This document shows, one piece after another, positions 1 through 8,499 of a stretch of DNA of 64,000 nucleotides. The notes beneath the pieces were generated by a model. That model worked only from the letters and a program-made list of their open reading frames with translations. It was not told the origin of the DNA and made no database searches. A program made the position numbers and the translations under genes. Each line of letters starts with the position of its first letter. Position 1 is the first letter of the stretch. Origin of the DNA: Hyphomicrobiales bacterium (lineage in GTDB: Bacteria; Pseudomonadota; Alphaproteobacteria; Rhizobiales; Rhizobiaceae); the NCBI GenBank assembly GCA_900473915.1, contig UCNG01000008.1, positions 253,660-317,659 on the forward strand, read 5' to 3'.

Positions 1-94
1 TGGCGCGGTCATCCGCAACCCAAACATACTCCCTTACTCCCCTATTCCCTTAACATACTGCCTTACTGCCCTACTGCCTTATTGCCTTTTTACC
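1..94. repeat. Degenerate short tandem repeat of a CCCTTACTGCC-like unit
   Basis: From about position 25 to 112 the plus strand repeats a pyrimidine-rich unit of about 7-11 bases (variants of CTTACTGCC, CCTACTGCC, CTTATTGCC). The array runs into the last codons of the minus-strand hydrolase gene, whose TAG stop (95-97) lies inside a repeat unit. Strand asymmetry is extreme, with almost no G on the plus strand. It resembles a decayed variable-number tandem repeat. Its left limit cannot be judged because the window starts close by. Confidence 0.6.
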
Positions 95-973
95 CTACTG
101 CCCCCTTCTCGCAACCGCCGGCGCGCCATCCGGCCCGAGCGACGCGACCCACTGGCTGATGGCGGCAATGTCCTTTTCACCGAGCATATGGTCCGCATCG
201 ATGGTGCGGGCATCGACCTTCGCGCCGCCGGAGCGCAGAAGTGCGGAAAGCGCTGGCGCGAACGGCGAATAAAGCTTGTCCTCCTCGCCCGTGATGGTCA
301 GAACCCGCGCCTTGCTCAGATTGGCAGCAGGCGCATTGTCCAGAACCGGCATCGAGCGCATCAGGACAGCGCGCTTCACCAGATCGGGATGCAGCATCAT
401 TGTCGCCGCCAGAAGATTGGCGCCGTTCGAGTAGCCCACGAAGGTCGCATGGGTGAGATCAAGCTCCTTGTCGTCGGCAAGGCGCGTCAGGAAAGTCACG
501 AAGGCATTGGCTTCAAGCTTGATGTCCTTCTGGTCGAACTTGACCGGCGTGATGCGCTTGTACCAGCGCGTGCCGCCATCCTGCATCACGCGGCCGCGAA
601 TGCCGAGCAGCGTGGCGCGCGGCCAGATCTTGGTCGCCAGCGGCACAAGGCTGGTTTCATTCCCGCCCGAACCATGCAGCAGGATCACCAGCTCGTTCGA
701 GGCGTTTTCCGGCTTGTAGAAGCGGTGGATGAACTGCTTGCTGCGCGAAAAATTCTGTTCAGGCGTCGTGTCCGTATCCATCTTCTTCTCACGCATTGTC
801 ACGCCTTCACCCAGCTTGGGAGCGCCCTGCTCTTCCTTCATCGACGCAGCAATTGCGTTGAGGGCCTTGCCCTGACCGTTCGTCGAAACAGGCTGTCCTT
901 CGGCCAGAGCCGAGCCCGCCGTCACCGTGAATGCAGCTGCCGCAAGAGCGGCCATAAACATCTTCTTTACCAT
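95..973 (-). CDS. Exported alpha/beta hydrolase (phospholipase/carboxylesterase-like)
   Basis: The 292-residue product starts with a clear signal peptide (residues 1-24, cleavage after GSALA), so it should act in the periplasm. An alpha/beta-hydrolase core follows. HGSGG near residue 100 fits the oxyanion-hole strand. GYSNGAN near residue 180 is the nucleophile elbow with the catalytic Ser, and DADH near residue 262 supplies the His. This layout matches the phospholipase/carboxylesterase (YpfH/EstB-like) family, which hydrolyses short acyl esters; the natural substrate is unknown. It is divergent from msrP across about 340 bp. The start ATG (971-973) directly precedes the signal peptide. The 3' end lies in a degenerate tandem repeat, so the last few residues may vary between strains. 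Confidence 0.8.
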   Translation of the reverse strand: MVKKMFMAALAAAAFTVTAGSALAEGQPVSTNGQGKALNAIAASMKEEQGAPKLGEGVTMREKKMDTDTTPEQNFSRSKQFIHRFYKPENASNELVILLHGSGGNETSLVPLATKIWPRATLLGIRGRVMQDGGTRWYKRITPVKFDQKDIKLEANAFVTFLTRLADDKELDLTHATFVGYSNGANLLAATMMLHPDLVKRAVLMRSMPVLDNAPAANLSKARVLTITGEEDKLYSPFAPALSALLRSGGAKVDARTIDADHMLGEKDIAAISQWVASLGPDGAPAVARRGQ

Positions 974-1313
974 GATCTCAACATAGCCAATGAGACGTTA
1001 ACGAAGGTTTGAAGGCAGCTCTTCCCGGGTGCGTCCCCACCCCTACCGGCGATAGCGAATTTCAGTCCGAAGTCACTCATTCGGTTGCGCTAATGTAATG
1101 CGGTTAACAGCAGAGTTTTAGCGAGAATATGGCAGAATGCACGAAAAGTTACATCGTGTTACAATTCTGTTACGCCATCACGCGACCTCAACAATGCGTG
1201 AACAACTCTCTGTCCGCAAATTATCCATGCTTTTGACGCCTTTACGTGGAATCATATCTGCAACTTGAGAGGCAACCGTTGGAAGCGGGCCAATTGTTTT
1301 AATGGGAGTGACC
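974..1313. promoter_or_regulatory. Divergent intergenic region with three phased GTTAC(A/G) direct repeats
   Basis: This stretch separates the hydrolase gene from msrP and holds no gene. GTTACA occurs at 1148-1153 and 1158-1163, and GTTACG at 1169-1174, so the repeats are 10 and 11 bp apart, one helical turn each. That is the usual geometry for tandem binding of OmpR-family response regulators. A further GTTAAC lies at 1103-1108. In E. coli msrPQ is controlled by the two-component system HprSR (YedVW), so an OmpR-type operator upstream of msrP makes biological sense. The assignment is inference: no regulator gene is in the window. Confidence 0.4.
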
Positions 1314-2273
1314 ATGAGCAGCTTCAAACCGGGGCGATTTTCATCCGCCCATCTCACTTATGACGCGGTGACGCCCAAAAGCCTCTATCTGAACCGCCGT
1401 TCTTTCATGGTCGGAGCCGGTGCCCTTGCCGCTGCCGGTGTCGCATCTTCCGCCTTTGCCGAACCGCTGAAAGCCAAGACTTCCGCCTATAAGGTGGACG
1501 AGAAGCTGACGCCGCAGGAAGCTGTCACCACCTACAACAATTTCTATGAATTCGGCACCGACAAGAGCGATCCTTCCGCCAATTCCGGCAATTACAAGCC
1601 GCTGCCGTGGAAGCTGACAGTCGACGGTCTCGTCAAACAGCCGAAGGAATTCGACATTCAGGAGCTGATTGCGAAAATGCCGCTTGAAGAGCGCATTTAT
1701 CGCATGCGTTGCGTCGAGGCGTGGTCGATGGTCATTCCGTGGATCGGGTTTCCGCTTTCAAGCCTTCTGGCGCAGGTGGAGCCGCTTGGCTCGGCCAAAT
1801 ATATCACCTTTACCGGCGTCGTGCGGCCGGAAGAAATGCCGGGCCAGACCGGTCTCTTTCAGGTTCTCGACTGGCCATATATCGAGGGCCTGCGCCTCGA
1901 CGAGGCCAATCATCCGCTGACCATCCTTTCCGTCGGCCTTTACGGCGAGACATTGCCCAATGCCAACGGCGCGCCGATCCGGCTCGTCGTGCCGTGGAAA
2001 TACGGCTTCAAGGGGATCAAGGCGATCACCAGGATCAGCTTTGTCGAAAAGCAGCCGCCCACCTCGTGGCAGCAGCAGGCCGCCAATGAATACGGCTTTT
2101 ACGCCAATGTGAACCCGGAGGTCGATCACCCGCGCTGGAGCCAGGCGACAGAGCGGCGCATCGGCGAAGGCGGTTTTCTGGGTTCGGGCCGTCGCCCGAC
2201 ACTGCCCTTCAACGGTTATGGCGAGGAAGTCGCATCGCTTTATGCGGGCATGGACCTCAAGGTGAATTACTGA
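1314..2273 (+). CDS. msrP: Protein-methionine-sulfoxide reductase catalytic subunit MsrP
   Basis: MsrP is the periplasmic molybdopterin enzyme that reduces methionine sulfoxide in oxidised envelope proteins, taking electrons from the membrane haem protein MsrQ. The 319-residue product has a Tat signal peptide ([16 protein letters not shown] near residues 24-39) ending in SAFA. The sulfite-oxidase/YedY fold follows, with the molybdenum-ligand Cys in [11 protein letters not shown] near residue 126. I chose the ATG at 1314 because GGGAG lies just upstream; an in-frame ATG at 1302 would add four residues. The stop is one base from the msrQ start, so the two form an operon. Identification is firm from length, Tat signal and partner gene. 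Confidence 0.95.
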   Translation: MSSFKPGRFSSAHLTYDAVTPKSLYLNRRSFMVGAGALAAAGVASSAFAEPLKAKTSAYKVDEKLTPQEAVTTYNNFYEFGTDKSDPSANSGNYKPLPWKLTVDGLVKQPKEFDIQELIAKMPLEERIYRMRCVEAWSMVIPWIGFPLSSLLAQVEPLGSAKYITFTGVVRPEEMPGQTGLFQVLDWPYIEGLRLDEANHPLTILSVGLYGETLPNANGAPIRLVVPWKYGFKGIKAITRISFVEKQPPTSWQQQAANEYGFYANVNPEVDHPRWSQATERRIGEGGFLGSGRRPTLPFNGYGEEVASLYAGMDLKVNY

Positions 2274-2274
2274 C

Positions 2275-2937
2275 ATGGCGCCAGCGACCCGGACAGAGCG
2301 GAAGAAAACAACCCGGCCCGGCGAATGGAAAATCTGGCTGCTTTATGCGGCCGGTTTCGTTCCAGCGGTCTGGACGTTCTATCTGGGCGCAAGCGGCAAT
2401 CTTGGCGCCGATCCGGTCAAGACCTTCGAACATACGCTCGGCCTGTGGGCGCTGCGCTTTCTGATCCTCACCCTCATGGTGACGCCGATCCGCGATCTGA
2501 CCGGCATCGCCCTTTTGCGCTACCGGCGGGCGCTCGGCCTGCTCGCCTTCTATTATGCGCTGATGCATTTCGCCACCTATATGCTGCTGGATCAGGGCCT
2601 GAACATTTCCGCCATCGTCACCGATATTGTGCGGCGGCCCTTCATCACCATCGGCATGGTGAGCCTCCTGCTGCTGGTGCCGCTGGCGCTCACCTCCAAC
2701 AACTGGTCGATCCGCAAGCTCGGGCGGCGCTGGAACAGCCTACACAAGCTGGTCTATGTGGCCATCGCCGGCGGCGCGATCCATTTCATCATGTCGGTGA
2801 AAAGCTGGCCCGCGGAGCCGGTCATCTATGCCGGGATCGTCGGCGCGCTTCTGCTGTGGCGTCTGGTGCGCCCGCACGCCCGCAATCGCAAGCCTGTTGC
2901 CTCTCCGCGCGGCCAAGCAATCGCGGCAAAGAAATAA
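2275..2937 (+). CDS. msrQ: Protein-methionine-sulfoxide reductase haem-binding subunit MsrQ
   Basis: MsrQ is the inner-membrane b-type haem protein that passes electrons from the quinone pool or a flavin reductase to MsrP. The 220-residue product is a ferric-reductase-like transmembrane protein with about six hydrophobic segments. Conserved histidines that can ligate haem occur in YALMHFATY near residue 100, in LHKLVY and in AIHFIMSV. The N terminus (about 20 residues) and C terminus are basic and cytoplasmic. The gene starts one base after the msrP stop, so the two are almost certainly co-translated. Confidence 0.95.
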   Translation: MAPATRTERKKTTRPGEWKIWLLYAAGFVPAVWTFYLGASGNLGADPVKTFEHTLGLWALRFLILTLMVTPIRDLTGIALLRYRRALGLLAFYYALMHFATYMLLDQGLNISAIVTDIVRRPFITIGMVSLLLLVPLALTSNNWSIRKLGRRWNSLHKLVYVAIAGGAIHFIMSVKSWPAEPVIYAGIVGALLLWRLVRPHARNRKPVASPRGQAIAAKK

Positions 2938-3100
2938 GCTTCCATCGGGAGCCATTTTTAAAAACTTCTAATATAGAACCTAAATTTCCCGTCCCAACGC
3001 TTACCCCCATGACATGACGATGCAAATCATGTCAGTATCGCCGCGATTACCGCACATGGAATAGTTCCAGGCGGCGGCAACTGACGAATATGGAATGCAT

Positions 3101-4096
3101 ATGTCTTCTCTCCTGAAATCGGCTCCCGTCCGCATCGCAGGCAAATTCGTCTTCATTTTATTCGCTCTCGTCTTTGCGGCATGGGCCAGCCTCGCCATGT
3201 GGTTCCAGCTACCCTTTGGCGATGCCGTGCGCGGATCGATCATCGCCGCCTGGCTTCTGATCACGCTTGGCGTCCTCTTCGGAGAAAGACAATATAGCTG
3301 CTGGCGCAAGCGGCTTTTCTTCAGCGTTCTGGCTGTCCTGACGCTGCTCGCATGGACCACCGTGCGCCCCTCCCTCAACCGTATCTGGGCGCCCGATGTC
3401 GCCCGCACAGTGACGGGAAAGGTCAATGGCGACATCGTCACCCTTTCCAATGTCCGCGATTTCATCTGGCGCACGACGGAGGATTTTACGCCCAACTGGA
3501 AAGAGGAAACCTACGATCTAGGCAAGATCGCGACGGTGGACGTCTATCTGTCCTATTGGTCGAGCCCGGCCATCGCCCATACGCTTCTCTCGTTCGGCTT
3601 CGAGGATGGCCGTCATGTGGTGTTTTCCGGCGAAATCCGCCGCGAGCATCACGAGGTCTATTCACCCATTGCCGGTTTTTTCCGCAAATATGAGCTGGCG
3701 ATGATTGCCGCCGAAGAACGCGACATCGTTTACCTGCGCACCAATATCCGCAACGAAAACGTCTTTCGTTACCGCGTGAACCTGCCGCCCGCAGGCGCGC
3801 GCGAACTCTTCCTGTCCTATGTGAAGCTTGGCAACGAGCTGGCCGAACAGCCGAAATTCTACAATACGCTGACCGCCAACTGCACCACCATCATCTACCA
3901 GATGGCGCGGGTGCTGGACCCCACCTTTCCGTTCGACTACCGCATTCTCCTGTCGGGCTACCTGCCCGGCTATCTCTACGACCATGGCTGGCTTGAGAAT
4001 GGCGGCACGCTGGAGGAGGCGCGGCAACGCGCATCAATCGATGCAAAGGCGCTCGCGGGCGGACGCGACGGCTTTTCGGAACGCATCCGCGAATAG
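3101..4096 (+). CDS. DUF4105 (Lnb N-terminal periplasmic domain-like) membrane protein
   Basis: The product of about 331 residues has three N-terminal hydrophobic segments (roughly residues 10-35, 40-60 and 70-90), then a large hydrophilic domain. The domain has features of DUF4105: an early WRTTEDFTPNWKEETYDL stretch, an SFGF.DGRHVVFSGEIRRE strand pair, and a late NCTTIIYQM with a conserved Cys. The family is held to be an outer-envelope or periplasmic domain, possibly a papain-like peptidase, but the substrate is unknown. An ATG at 3095 would add two residues. The stop codon (4094-4096) is the first triplet of an interspersed palindromic repeat. It appears monocistronic. Confidence 0.75.
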   Translation: MSSLLKSAPVRIAGKFVFILFALVFAAWASLAMWFQLPFGDAVRGSIIAAWLLITLGVLFGERQYSCWRKRLFFSVLAVLTLLAWTTVRPSLNRIWAPDVARTVTGKVNGDIVTLSNVRDFIWRTTEDFTPNWKEETYDLGKIATVDVYLSYWSSPAIAHTLLSFGFEDGRHVVFSGEIRREHHEVYSPIAGFFRKYELAMIAAEERDIVYLRTNIRNENVFRYRVNLPPAGARELFLSYVKLGNELAEQPKFYNTLTANCTTIIYQMARVLDPTFPFDYRILLSGYLPGYLYDHGWLENGGTLEEARQRASIDAKALAGGRDGFSERIRE

Positions 4097-4212
4097 AGCA
4101 TTTTCGAGCCAAAAGTGCGAAGCGCCTACGCGACTGATTTCCGATCCCGCTTCGATGCGCAGGATAATGCGTAAAAACATAAGGATAGAGCGGCTCTATG
4201 GAACCGCTCTGG
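4094..4212. repeat. Interspersed palindromic repeat, family A copy 1
   Basis: The element begins with TAGAGCAT and an AAAAGTGCGAAGCG segment. It has a middle part reading CTACGCGACTGATTTCCGATC and ends with an inverted pair built on GAGCGG and CCGCTCT. The same order of blocks recurs at 34669-34813, and the first and last blocks recur at 12925-13030 and 33081-33185. It begins exactly at the stop codon of the DUF4105 gene. Confidence 0.7.
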
Positions 4213-4250
4213 AAAAACCCCGCCGAAACCGAAGCTTCGGCGGGGTTGGA
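4213..4250 (-). terminator. Rho-independent terminator of the RidA gene
   Basis: A perfect 12-bp inverted repeat (AACCCCGCCGAA at 4216-4227, complement at 4236-4247) has an 8-base loop. Read on the minus strand it is followed by a run of T (the A run at 4213-4217). It lies 19 bases beyond the stop of the minus-strand ridA-like gene. Confidence 0.85.
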
Positions 4251-4265
4251 ATCGATGCGAAGAAA

Positions 4266-4610
4266 TTACACCGCAGCGGTGATGATGATCTCGACCTTGT
4301 AGTCTGGCGTCGCCAGCGCAGCCTCGCCGGTGGCGCGCGCAGGCGTGTGAGCCGGATCGACCCATGCATCCCAGACGGCGTTCATTTCGGCAAAGTCCTT
4401 CATGTCGGCGAGCCAGATGATGGCCTGCAAGATCTTGGTCTTGTCGGAACCCGCTTCCTTGAGAAGACGGTCCACCTCGGCCAGAACGGCCTTGGTCTGT
4501 TCGGTGACGCTGGCGCCCGGATTGCCCACCTGGCCGGCGAGATAAACAGTGTTGCCGTGAATGACGGCCTGGCTCATGCGCGGGCCTACTCCGATGCGAC
4601 GGATGCTCAT
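4266..4610 (-). CDS. RidA/YjgF/YER057c/UK114 family protein
   Basis: RidA-family proteins hydrolyse reactive enamine/imine intermediates released by PLP enzymes. The 114-residue product has the usual family length. It shows the hallmark AGQV.NPGAS.TEQT motif, the conserved Arg in PARATGEAAL near residue 96, and the Glu in YKVEIIIT near the C terminus. These are the substrate-contacting residues of the family, so it is probably an active deaminase. The ATG at 4608-4610 is preceded by GAGGAGTCCACC, a good ribosome binding site; longer in-frame extensions lack family similarity. It stands alone between a terminator and the rpmH operon. Confidence 0.9.
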   Translation of the reverse strand: MSIRRIGVGPRMSQAVIHGNTVYLAGQVGNPGASVTEQTKAVLAEVDRLLKEAGSDKTKILQAIIWLADMKDFAEMNAVWDAWVDPAHTPARATGEAALATPDYKVEIIITAAV

Positions 4611-4994
4611 GGTGGACTCCTCTCGATACTGCTCTTGTGCGGGAATGGTCCCGCATGTGAAAATGTTGCGCATCCTTATTAAAGAGCTGACCTGCTTTGG
4701 CAATGCCAATGCCGGTGCGAATGGCGCAATTTCAGCAAAAAGAAACCGGCAATCATTCTGCCGCCGCCTTTGCTGCCCACTTCGCGCATTGACTCCTTGT
4801 TCCCCTGCCCCTATAAGCCGCGTCACGTTCGCCCGCGCGGTTTACGGATGGTTTTGTGCTGTCCGCCGCAAGGGATAGAACCAGCTCCTGTTCAATAGAG
4901 CATGATACCGGAAAGTGGAAAACAGTTTTCGGACCCGATCGTGTTCAACGGAAAAACAGAATCAAGAAGGGCCGCACACCGCGGTATTAAATAA
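4611..4994 (+). promoter_or_regulatory. Intergenic region upstream of rpmH, with a family A repeat fragment
   Basis: These 384 bases between ridA and rpmH hold no recognisable gene. At 4896-4952 is a family A repeat fragment (ATAGAGCATGATACCGG, then AAAGTGGAAAACAGTTTTCGG). The promoter of the rpmH-rnpA-yidC operon must lie here, but I cannot mark its elements with confidence. I saw no convincing DnaA boxes. Confidence 0.45.
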
Positions 4995-5129
4995 ATGAAG
5001 CGCACTTACCAGCCATCCAAGATCGTCCGCAAGCGTCGTCACGGTTTCCGTGCACGCATGGCAACCACCGGCGGCCGCAAGGTTCTCGCCGCTCGCCGTT
5101 CGCGCGGCCGCAAGCGGCTTTCCGCTTAA
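4995..5129 (+). CDS. rpmH: 50S ribosomal protein L34
   Basis: L34 is a small basic protein of the large ribosomal subunit. The 44-residue product, [18 protein letters not shown] onward, ending in [12 protein letters not shown], has the exact family length and sequence. It is first in the conserved rpmH-rnpA-yidC-engB order found in most bacteria, and rnpA starts 34 bases downstream. Confidence 0.98.
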   Translation: MKRTYQPSKIVRKRRHGFRARMATTGGRKVLAARRSRGRKRLSA

Positions 5130-5163
5130 TCTTTTCCCGCGCTGTCGCGCGGTGACGAAAAGA

Positions 5164-5589
5164 ATGAAGACCCCAAAGCAAATACTCCGCCTTCGCAAGA
5201 GAGCGGAGTTTTTGGCTTTGAGGAATGGTGAAAAGCGACGTGGTCCACTGTTTCTTCTTGAAGTCCGGGAACGGACCGAAGAGGAATCGCAAGCCGCCAA
5301 AATCGGCGACAAACCCCGTGCAGGTTTCACCGTAACCAAGAAAAACGGCAACGCCGTGATACGAAACCGCATCCGCCGCAGGCTCAGGGAAGCGGTTCGT
5401 TGTCACGCAGGGCGTGACATGGCGCCTTCGACCGACTATGTGATCGTAGCGCGCGAGCAAGCCCTCACTGCGCCCTTTTCGCGACTGACCGAAGAACTCT
5501 CCCGCCGCATCAAGGCGAAGGGTGAACGGCGGGGCGATGGGAAACGCCGAACGGAAAGACCGGAATCAGGACCCGTCAATGGAAAATAA
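5164..5589 (+). CDS. rnpA: Ribonuclease P protein component
   Basis: RnpA is the protein cofactor of RNase P, which trims the 5' leader of precursor tRNAs. The product of 141 residues carries the family signature [17 protein letters not shown] (about residues 60-76), the RNA-binding RNR motif. The N-terminal [16 protein letters not shown] is typical; a GTG at 5152 could add four residues. The C-terminal 25 residues are a charged tail. Its last 11 bases overlap the start of yidC in another frame, implying translational coupling. Confidence 0.95.
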   Translation: MKTPKQILRLRKRAEFLALRNGEKRRGPLFLLEVRERTEEESQAAKIGDKPRAGFTVTKKNGNAVIRNRIRRRLREAVRCHAGRDMAPSTDYVIVAREQALTAPFSRLTEELSRRIKAKGERRGDGKRRTERPESGPVNGK

Positions 5590-7399
5590 CCGCAATTTCT
5601 TCATCACCATTGCCCTGTCCATCCTCGTGCTGACGCTGTGGCAAGTGTTTTATCTGGGTCCGAAAACGGAAGCCCAGCGCGAGCAGGCACGCATTGAGGA
5701 GCAGCAGCAGAAACAACAGGCGACGCAACAGCAGGCCCAGGGTGGTGACACGCCGCAGATGCCAGCCGCATCCGGGAACATTCCCGGCCAGGGCGATGTC
5801 GCAGCCGCCGGCGGCACGCTGACCCGCGAGGCAGCCATTGCCCAGACGGGGCGCGTCGAAATCGATACGCCTTCGCTGCGCGGTTCGATCAACCTGACGG
5901 GCGCGCGTCTCGACGATCTCTTCCTGAAGAAGTATCACGAGACCGTCGACGACAATTCTCCGAATATCGAACTGCTTGCGCCGTCGGCGCTGAAGCAGGG
6001 CTATTTCGTTGAGCTCGGCTTTACCGGCAACGACACGACCGGCCCGGTTCCGGGTCCGAACACGGTCTGGACCGTCGAAGGCAACAACAAGCTGACGCCG
6101 TCCACCCCGGTCACGCTGGCCTATACCAACGAGAAGAACATCACCTTCAAGCGCGTCATCTCGGTTGACGATGCCTATATGTTCTCCGTTGACGATACGA
6201 TCACCAACAATACCGGTGCGCCGATTTCGCTGGCCTCCTACGGTCGCGTGACCCGCTTCAACCAGCCGGAACATGCCAGCGCGACCTATGTGCTGCATGA
6301 AGGCCTGATCGGCGTCATGGGCCAGGACGGCTTGCAGGAAATCAAGTATTCCAAGGTCGAAGACGACAAGGACATCTCGTTCAAGGACGTCAACGGCGGC
6401 TGGCTCGGCATCACCGACAAGTACTGGGCGGCAACGCTCGTCCCGCCGCAGGACGAAAAATTCACCGGCCGTTTCTCGCACTTCACCAATGATCGCCCGC
6501 GCTACCAGACCGACTTCCTCGGCGCGCCGATGACCATTGCGCCCGGTCAGGCACAGACACTGAAGAACCACGTCTTCGCCGGTGCGAAAGTGGTTTCCGA
6601 CATCAAGAACTACGAAGAAAAGCTCGGCATCAAGCAATTCGAACTGCTGATCGACTGGGGCTGGTTCTACTTCATCACCAAGCCGATGTTCTATCTCATC
6701 GACTGGATCTACAAGTTCTCAGGCAATTTCGGCGTCGCCATTCTCGTCGTCACCGTTCTGCTCAAGGGCCTGTTCTTCCCGCTCGCCAACAAGTCGTACA
6801 AGTCGATGGCGCGCATGAAGCTGGTTCAGCCGAAGCTGACTGAAATCCGCGAGAAATATGCGGATGACAAGATGAAGCAGCAGCAGGAAATGATGCGGCT
6901 TTACAAGGAAGAGAAGATCAATCCTCTCGCCGGTTGCTGGCCGGTGCTGGTGCAGATTCCGGTGTTCTTCGCGCTTTACAAGGTGCTCTACGTCACCATC
7001 GAAATGCGCCACGCGCCGTTCTTCGGCTGGATTCAGGACCTTGCAGCGCCCGATCCGACCTCGCTCTTCAACCTGTTCGGCCTCCTGCCATTCGGCGTAC
7101 CGGCCTTCCTGATGATCGGCGTCTGGCCGCTCCTGATGGGCATCACCATGTTCCTGCAAATGCGCATGAACCCGACGCCTCCGGATCCGACGCAGGCCGC
7201 CATCTTCACCTGGATGCCGGTGATCTTCACCTTCATGCTGGCTTCGTTCCCGGCTGGTCTGGTGATCTACTGGGCATGGAACAACCTGCTCTCCATCACC
7301 CAGCAGGGCATCATCATGAAGCGCCAGGGCGTGAAGATCGAGCTCTTCGACAATCTCAAGAGCCTCTTCAAGCGGAAGCCGAAAGAAGCAAAGAAATAG
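5579..7399 (+). CDS. yidC: Membrane protein insertase YidC
   Basis: YidC inserts and folds inner-membrane proteins, alone or with Sec. The 606-residue product has the Gram-negative type layout. A first membrane segment (residues 6-25) is followed by a Gln-rich linker (residues 36-55), then a large periplasmic beta-supersandwich domain to about residue 350. The conserved five-helix 60KD_IMP core follows, containing [15 protein letters not shown] and [20 protein letters not shown], and the tail is basic. The start is MENNRNFF (5579), overlapping the rnpA end by 11 bases; an upstream ATG at 5537 is less likely. Transcription probably ends in the hairpins at 7419-7595. Confidence 0.97.
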   Translation: MENNRNFFITIALSILVLTLWQVFYLGPKTEAQREQARIEEQQQKQQATQQQAQGGDTPQMPAASGNIPGQGDVAAAGGTLTREAAIAQTGRVEIDTPSLRGSINLTGARLDDLFLKKYHETVDDNSPNIELLAPSALKQGYFVELGFTGNDTTGPVPGPNTVWTVEGNNKLTPSTPVTLAYTNEKNITFKRVISVDDAYMFSVDDTITNNTGAPISLASYGRVTRFNQPEHASATYVLHEGLIGVMGQDGLQEIKYSKVEDDKDISFKDVNGGWLGITDKYWAATLVPPQDEKFTGRFSHFTNDRPRYQTDFLGAPMTIAPGQAQTLKNHVFAGAKVVSDIKNYEEKLGIKQFELLIDWGWFYFITKPMFYLIDWIYKFSGNFGVAILVVTVLLKGLFFPLANKSYKSMARMKLVQPKLTEIREKYADDKMKQQQEMMRLYKEEKINPLAGCWPVLVQIPVFFALYKVLYVTIEMRHAPFFGWIQDLAAPDPTSLFNLFGLLPFGVPAFLMIGVWPLLMGITMFLQMRMNPTPPDPTQAAIFTWMPVIFTFMLASFPAGLVIYWAWNNLLSITQQGIIMKRQGVKIELFDNLKSLFKRKPKEAKK

Positions 7400-7418
7400 A
7401 CTTGAAAGAACCCCGCTT

Positions 7419-7493
7419 CAGTGTCGTGGTCCCAAAGTTCGCCAAAGCTCTATATCGGGCTCAACAGCGAACTTTGGGATCAAAACGACACTG
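7419..7493 (+). other. Long bipartite hairpin 1 downstream of yidC
   Basis: An outer stem (CAGTGTCGT at 7419-7427 pairing with 7485-7493) and an inner stem (CCCAAAGTTCGC at 7431-7442 pairing perfectly with 7467-7478) are separated by an asymmetric internal loop. The 24-base apical loop contains CTCTATAT. Transcribed, it would form a rod of about 75 nt. There is no T run after it, so it is not a simple terminator. The architecture closely parallels hairpin 2 a few bases downstream. Confidence 0.75.
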
Positions 7494-7506
7494 GAAAACA
7501 AACTAC

Positions 7507-7595
7507 GGCCAGCGCCTTTCAATTCTGAAATTCGCACCAACTCTATAAGAGCCCATAGCGAATTTCAGAATTGGGCGCTGGCCTGGGGGTTTTTT
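7507..7595 (+). terminator. Long bipartite hairpin 2 and Rho-independent terminator
   Basis: The outer stem GGCCAGCGC (7507-7515) pairs perfectly with 7575-7583. The inner stem AATTCTGAAATTCGC (7521-7535) pairs perfectly with 7558-7572, and the 22-base apical loop contains CTCTATAAGAG. A G run and six T residues (7590-7595) follow, so it can end the rpmH-rnpA-yidC transcript. The stem is far longer than a normal terminator needs, and it shares its plan (internal loop, TTCGC at the stem top, CTCTATA in the loop) with hairpin 1. Confidence 0.8.
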
Positions 7596-7670
7596 GTGCC
7601 GTCGTGTTGACAATGCGGCTCATAACATTGATGCGTGTATTCAATAGAATACACCATCGGGACAGAACCA

Positions 7671-8396
7671 TTGAGCGAGCAGGATAAGAAGCAGGCGGCG
7701 ATCAGGGCCGCTCAGGCAGCGGCGGATGCGGTCCGGGAAGCCCAGGCGGCACTTGTCGAGGAAGGACGCCTGCTTTTCAAGAAATCTTGGATTTTCATCC
7801 GCGGCGTGCCGTCAATGAAATTCCTGCCGCCGGAAGGCCCGGTGGAAATCGCCTTTGCGGGCCGCTCCAATGTCGGCAAGTCGTCGCTGATCAATGCTCT
7901 GGTCAACAAGAAGGGCCTTGCGCGCACGTCCAATACGCCGGGCCGCACGCAGGAACTGAACTATTTCGTGCCGGACGGCTATTCGGGCGAGAATGGCGAC
8001 CTGCCGCCGCTGGCACTGGTCGACATGCCGGGCTATGGTTTTGCCGAAGCACCGAAAGCGCAGGTTGATGCCTGGACGCGCCTTGTGTTCGATTACCTGC
8101 GCGGACGCACCACGCTGAAGCGCGTCTATGTGCTGATCGATGCGCGCCACGGCATCAAGAAAAACGATGCGGAAGTGCTCGACCTTCTCGACAAGGCGGC
8201 TGTCTCCTACCAGATCGTGCTGACCAAGATCGACAAGATCAAGCCTGCGGGTGTGCCGCGCCTTCTGGAAGAAACGCACAAGCTTACCTACAAGCGCGCG
8301 GCCTGCTTTCCCGGCATCATCGCCACATCGTCTGAAAAAGGCGAAGGCCTTGATGATTTGCGTGCGGCAATCGCCCTGCTTCTGAAGCAATACTGA
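7671..8396 (+). CDS. engB: Ribosome biogenesis GTP-binding protein EngB (YihA/YsxC)
   Basis: EngB is an essential GTPase needed for assembly of the large ribosomal subunit. The product has G1 GRSNVGKSS, the G2 region [13 protein letters not shown]3 DMPGYGF and G4 TKIDK in the right order. An N-terminal extension of about 45 residues, rich in Ala/Gln and probably helical, precedes the GTPase core, as is usual in Rhizobiales. I chose TTG at 7671, preceded by GGACAG; an in-frame GTG at 7635 would add 12 residues. It follows yidC in the conserved order but after a strong terminator, so it probably has its own promoter. Confidence 0.93.
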   Translation: MSEQDKKQAAIRAAQAAADAVREAQAALVEEGRLLFKKSWIFIRGVPSMKFLPPEGPVEIAFAGRSNVGKSSLINALVNKKGLARTSNTPGRTQELNYFVPDGYSGENGDLPPLALVDMPGYGFAEAPKAQVDAWTRLVFDYLRGRTTLKRVYVLIDARHGIKKNDAEVLDLLDKAAVSYQIVLTKIDKIKPAGVPRLLEETHKLTYKRAACFPGIIATSSEKGEGLDDLRAAIALLLKQY

Positions 8397-8406
8397 TAAT
8401 CGGCCT

Positions 8407-8443
8407 GGCTGCATTTCTGTTTTCACGGATTCCATTTGCAGCC
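8407..8443 (+). other. Inverted repeat in the engB-argB leader
   Basis: GGCTGCA (8407-8413) and its complement TGCAGCC (8437-8443) flank 23 bases, 57 bases before the argB start. The stem has no T run after it. It could be a weak terminator of engB or a leader structure of argB; the sequence alone does not decide. Confidence 0.35.
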
Positions 8444-8499
8444 AAACCGGTCTAGACATGACTGCCTCTTTTGCCCTGTCGCCTGCCATGGAGCCCGCG

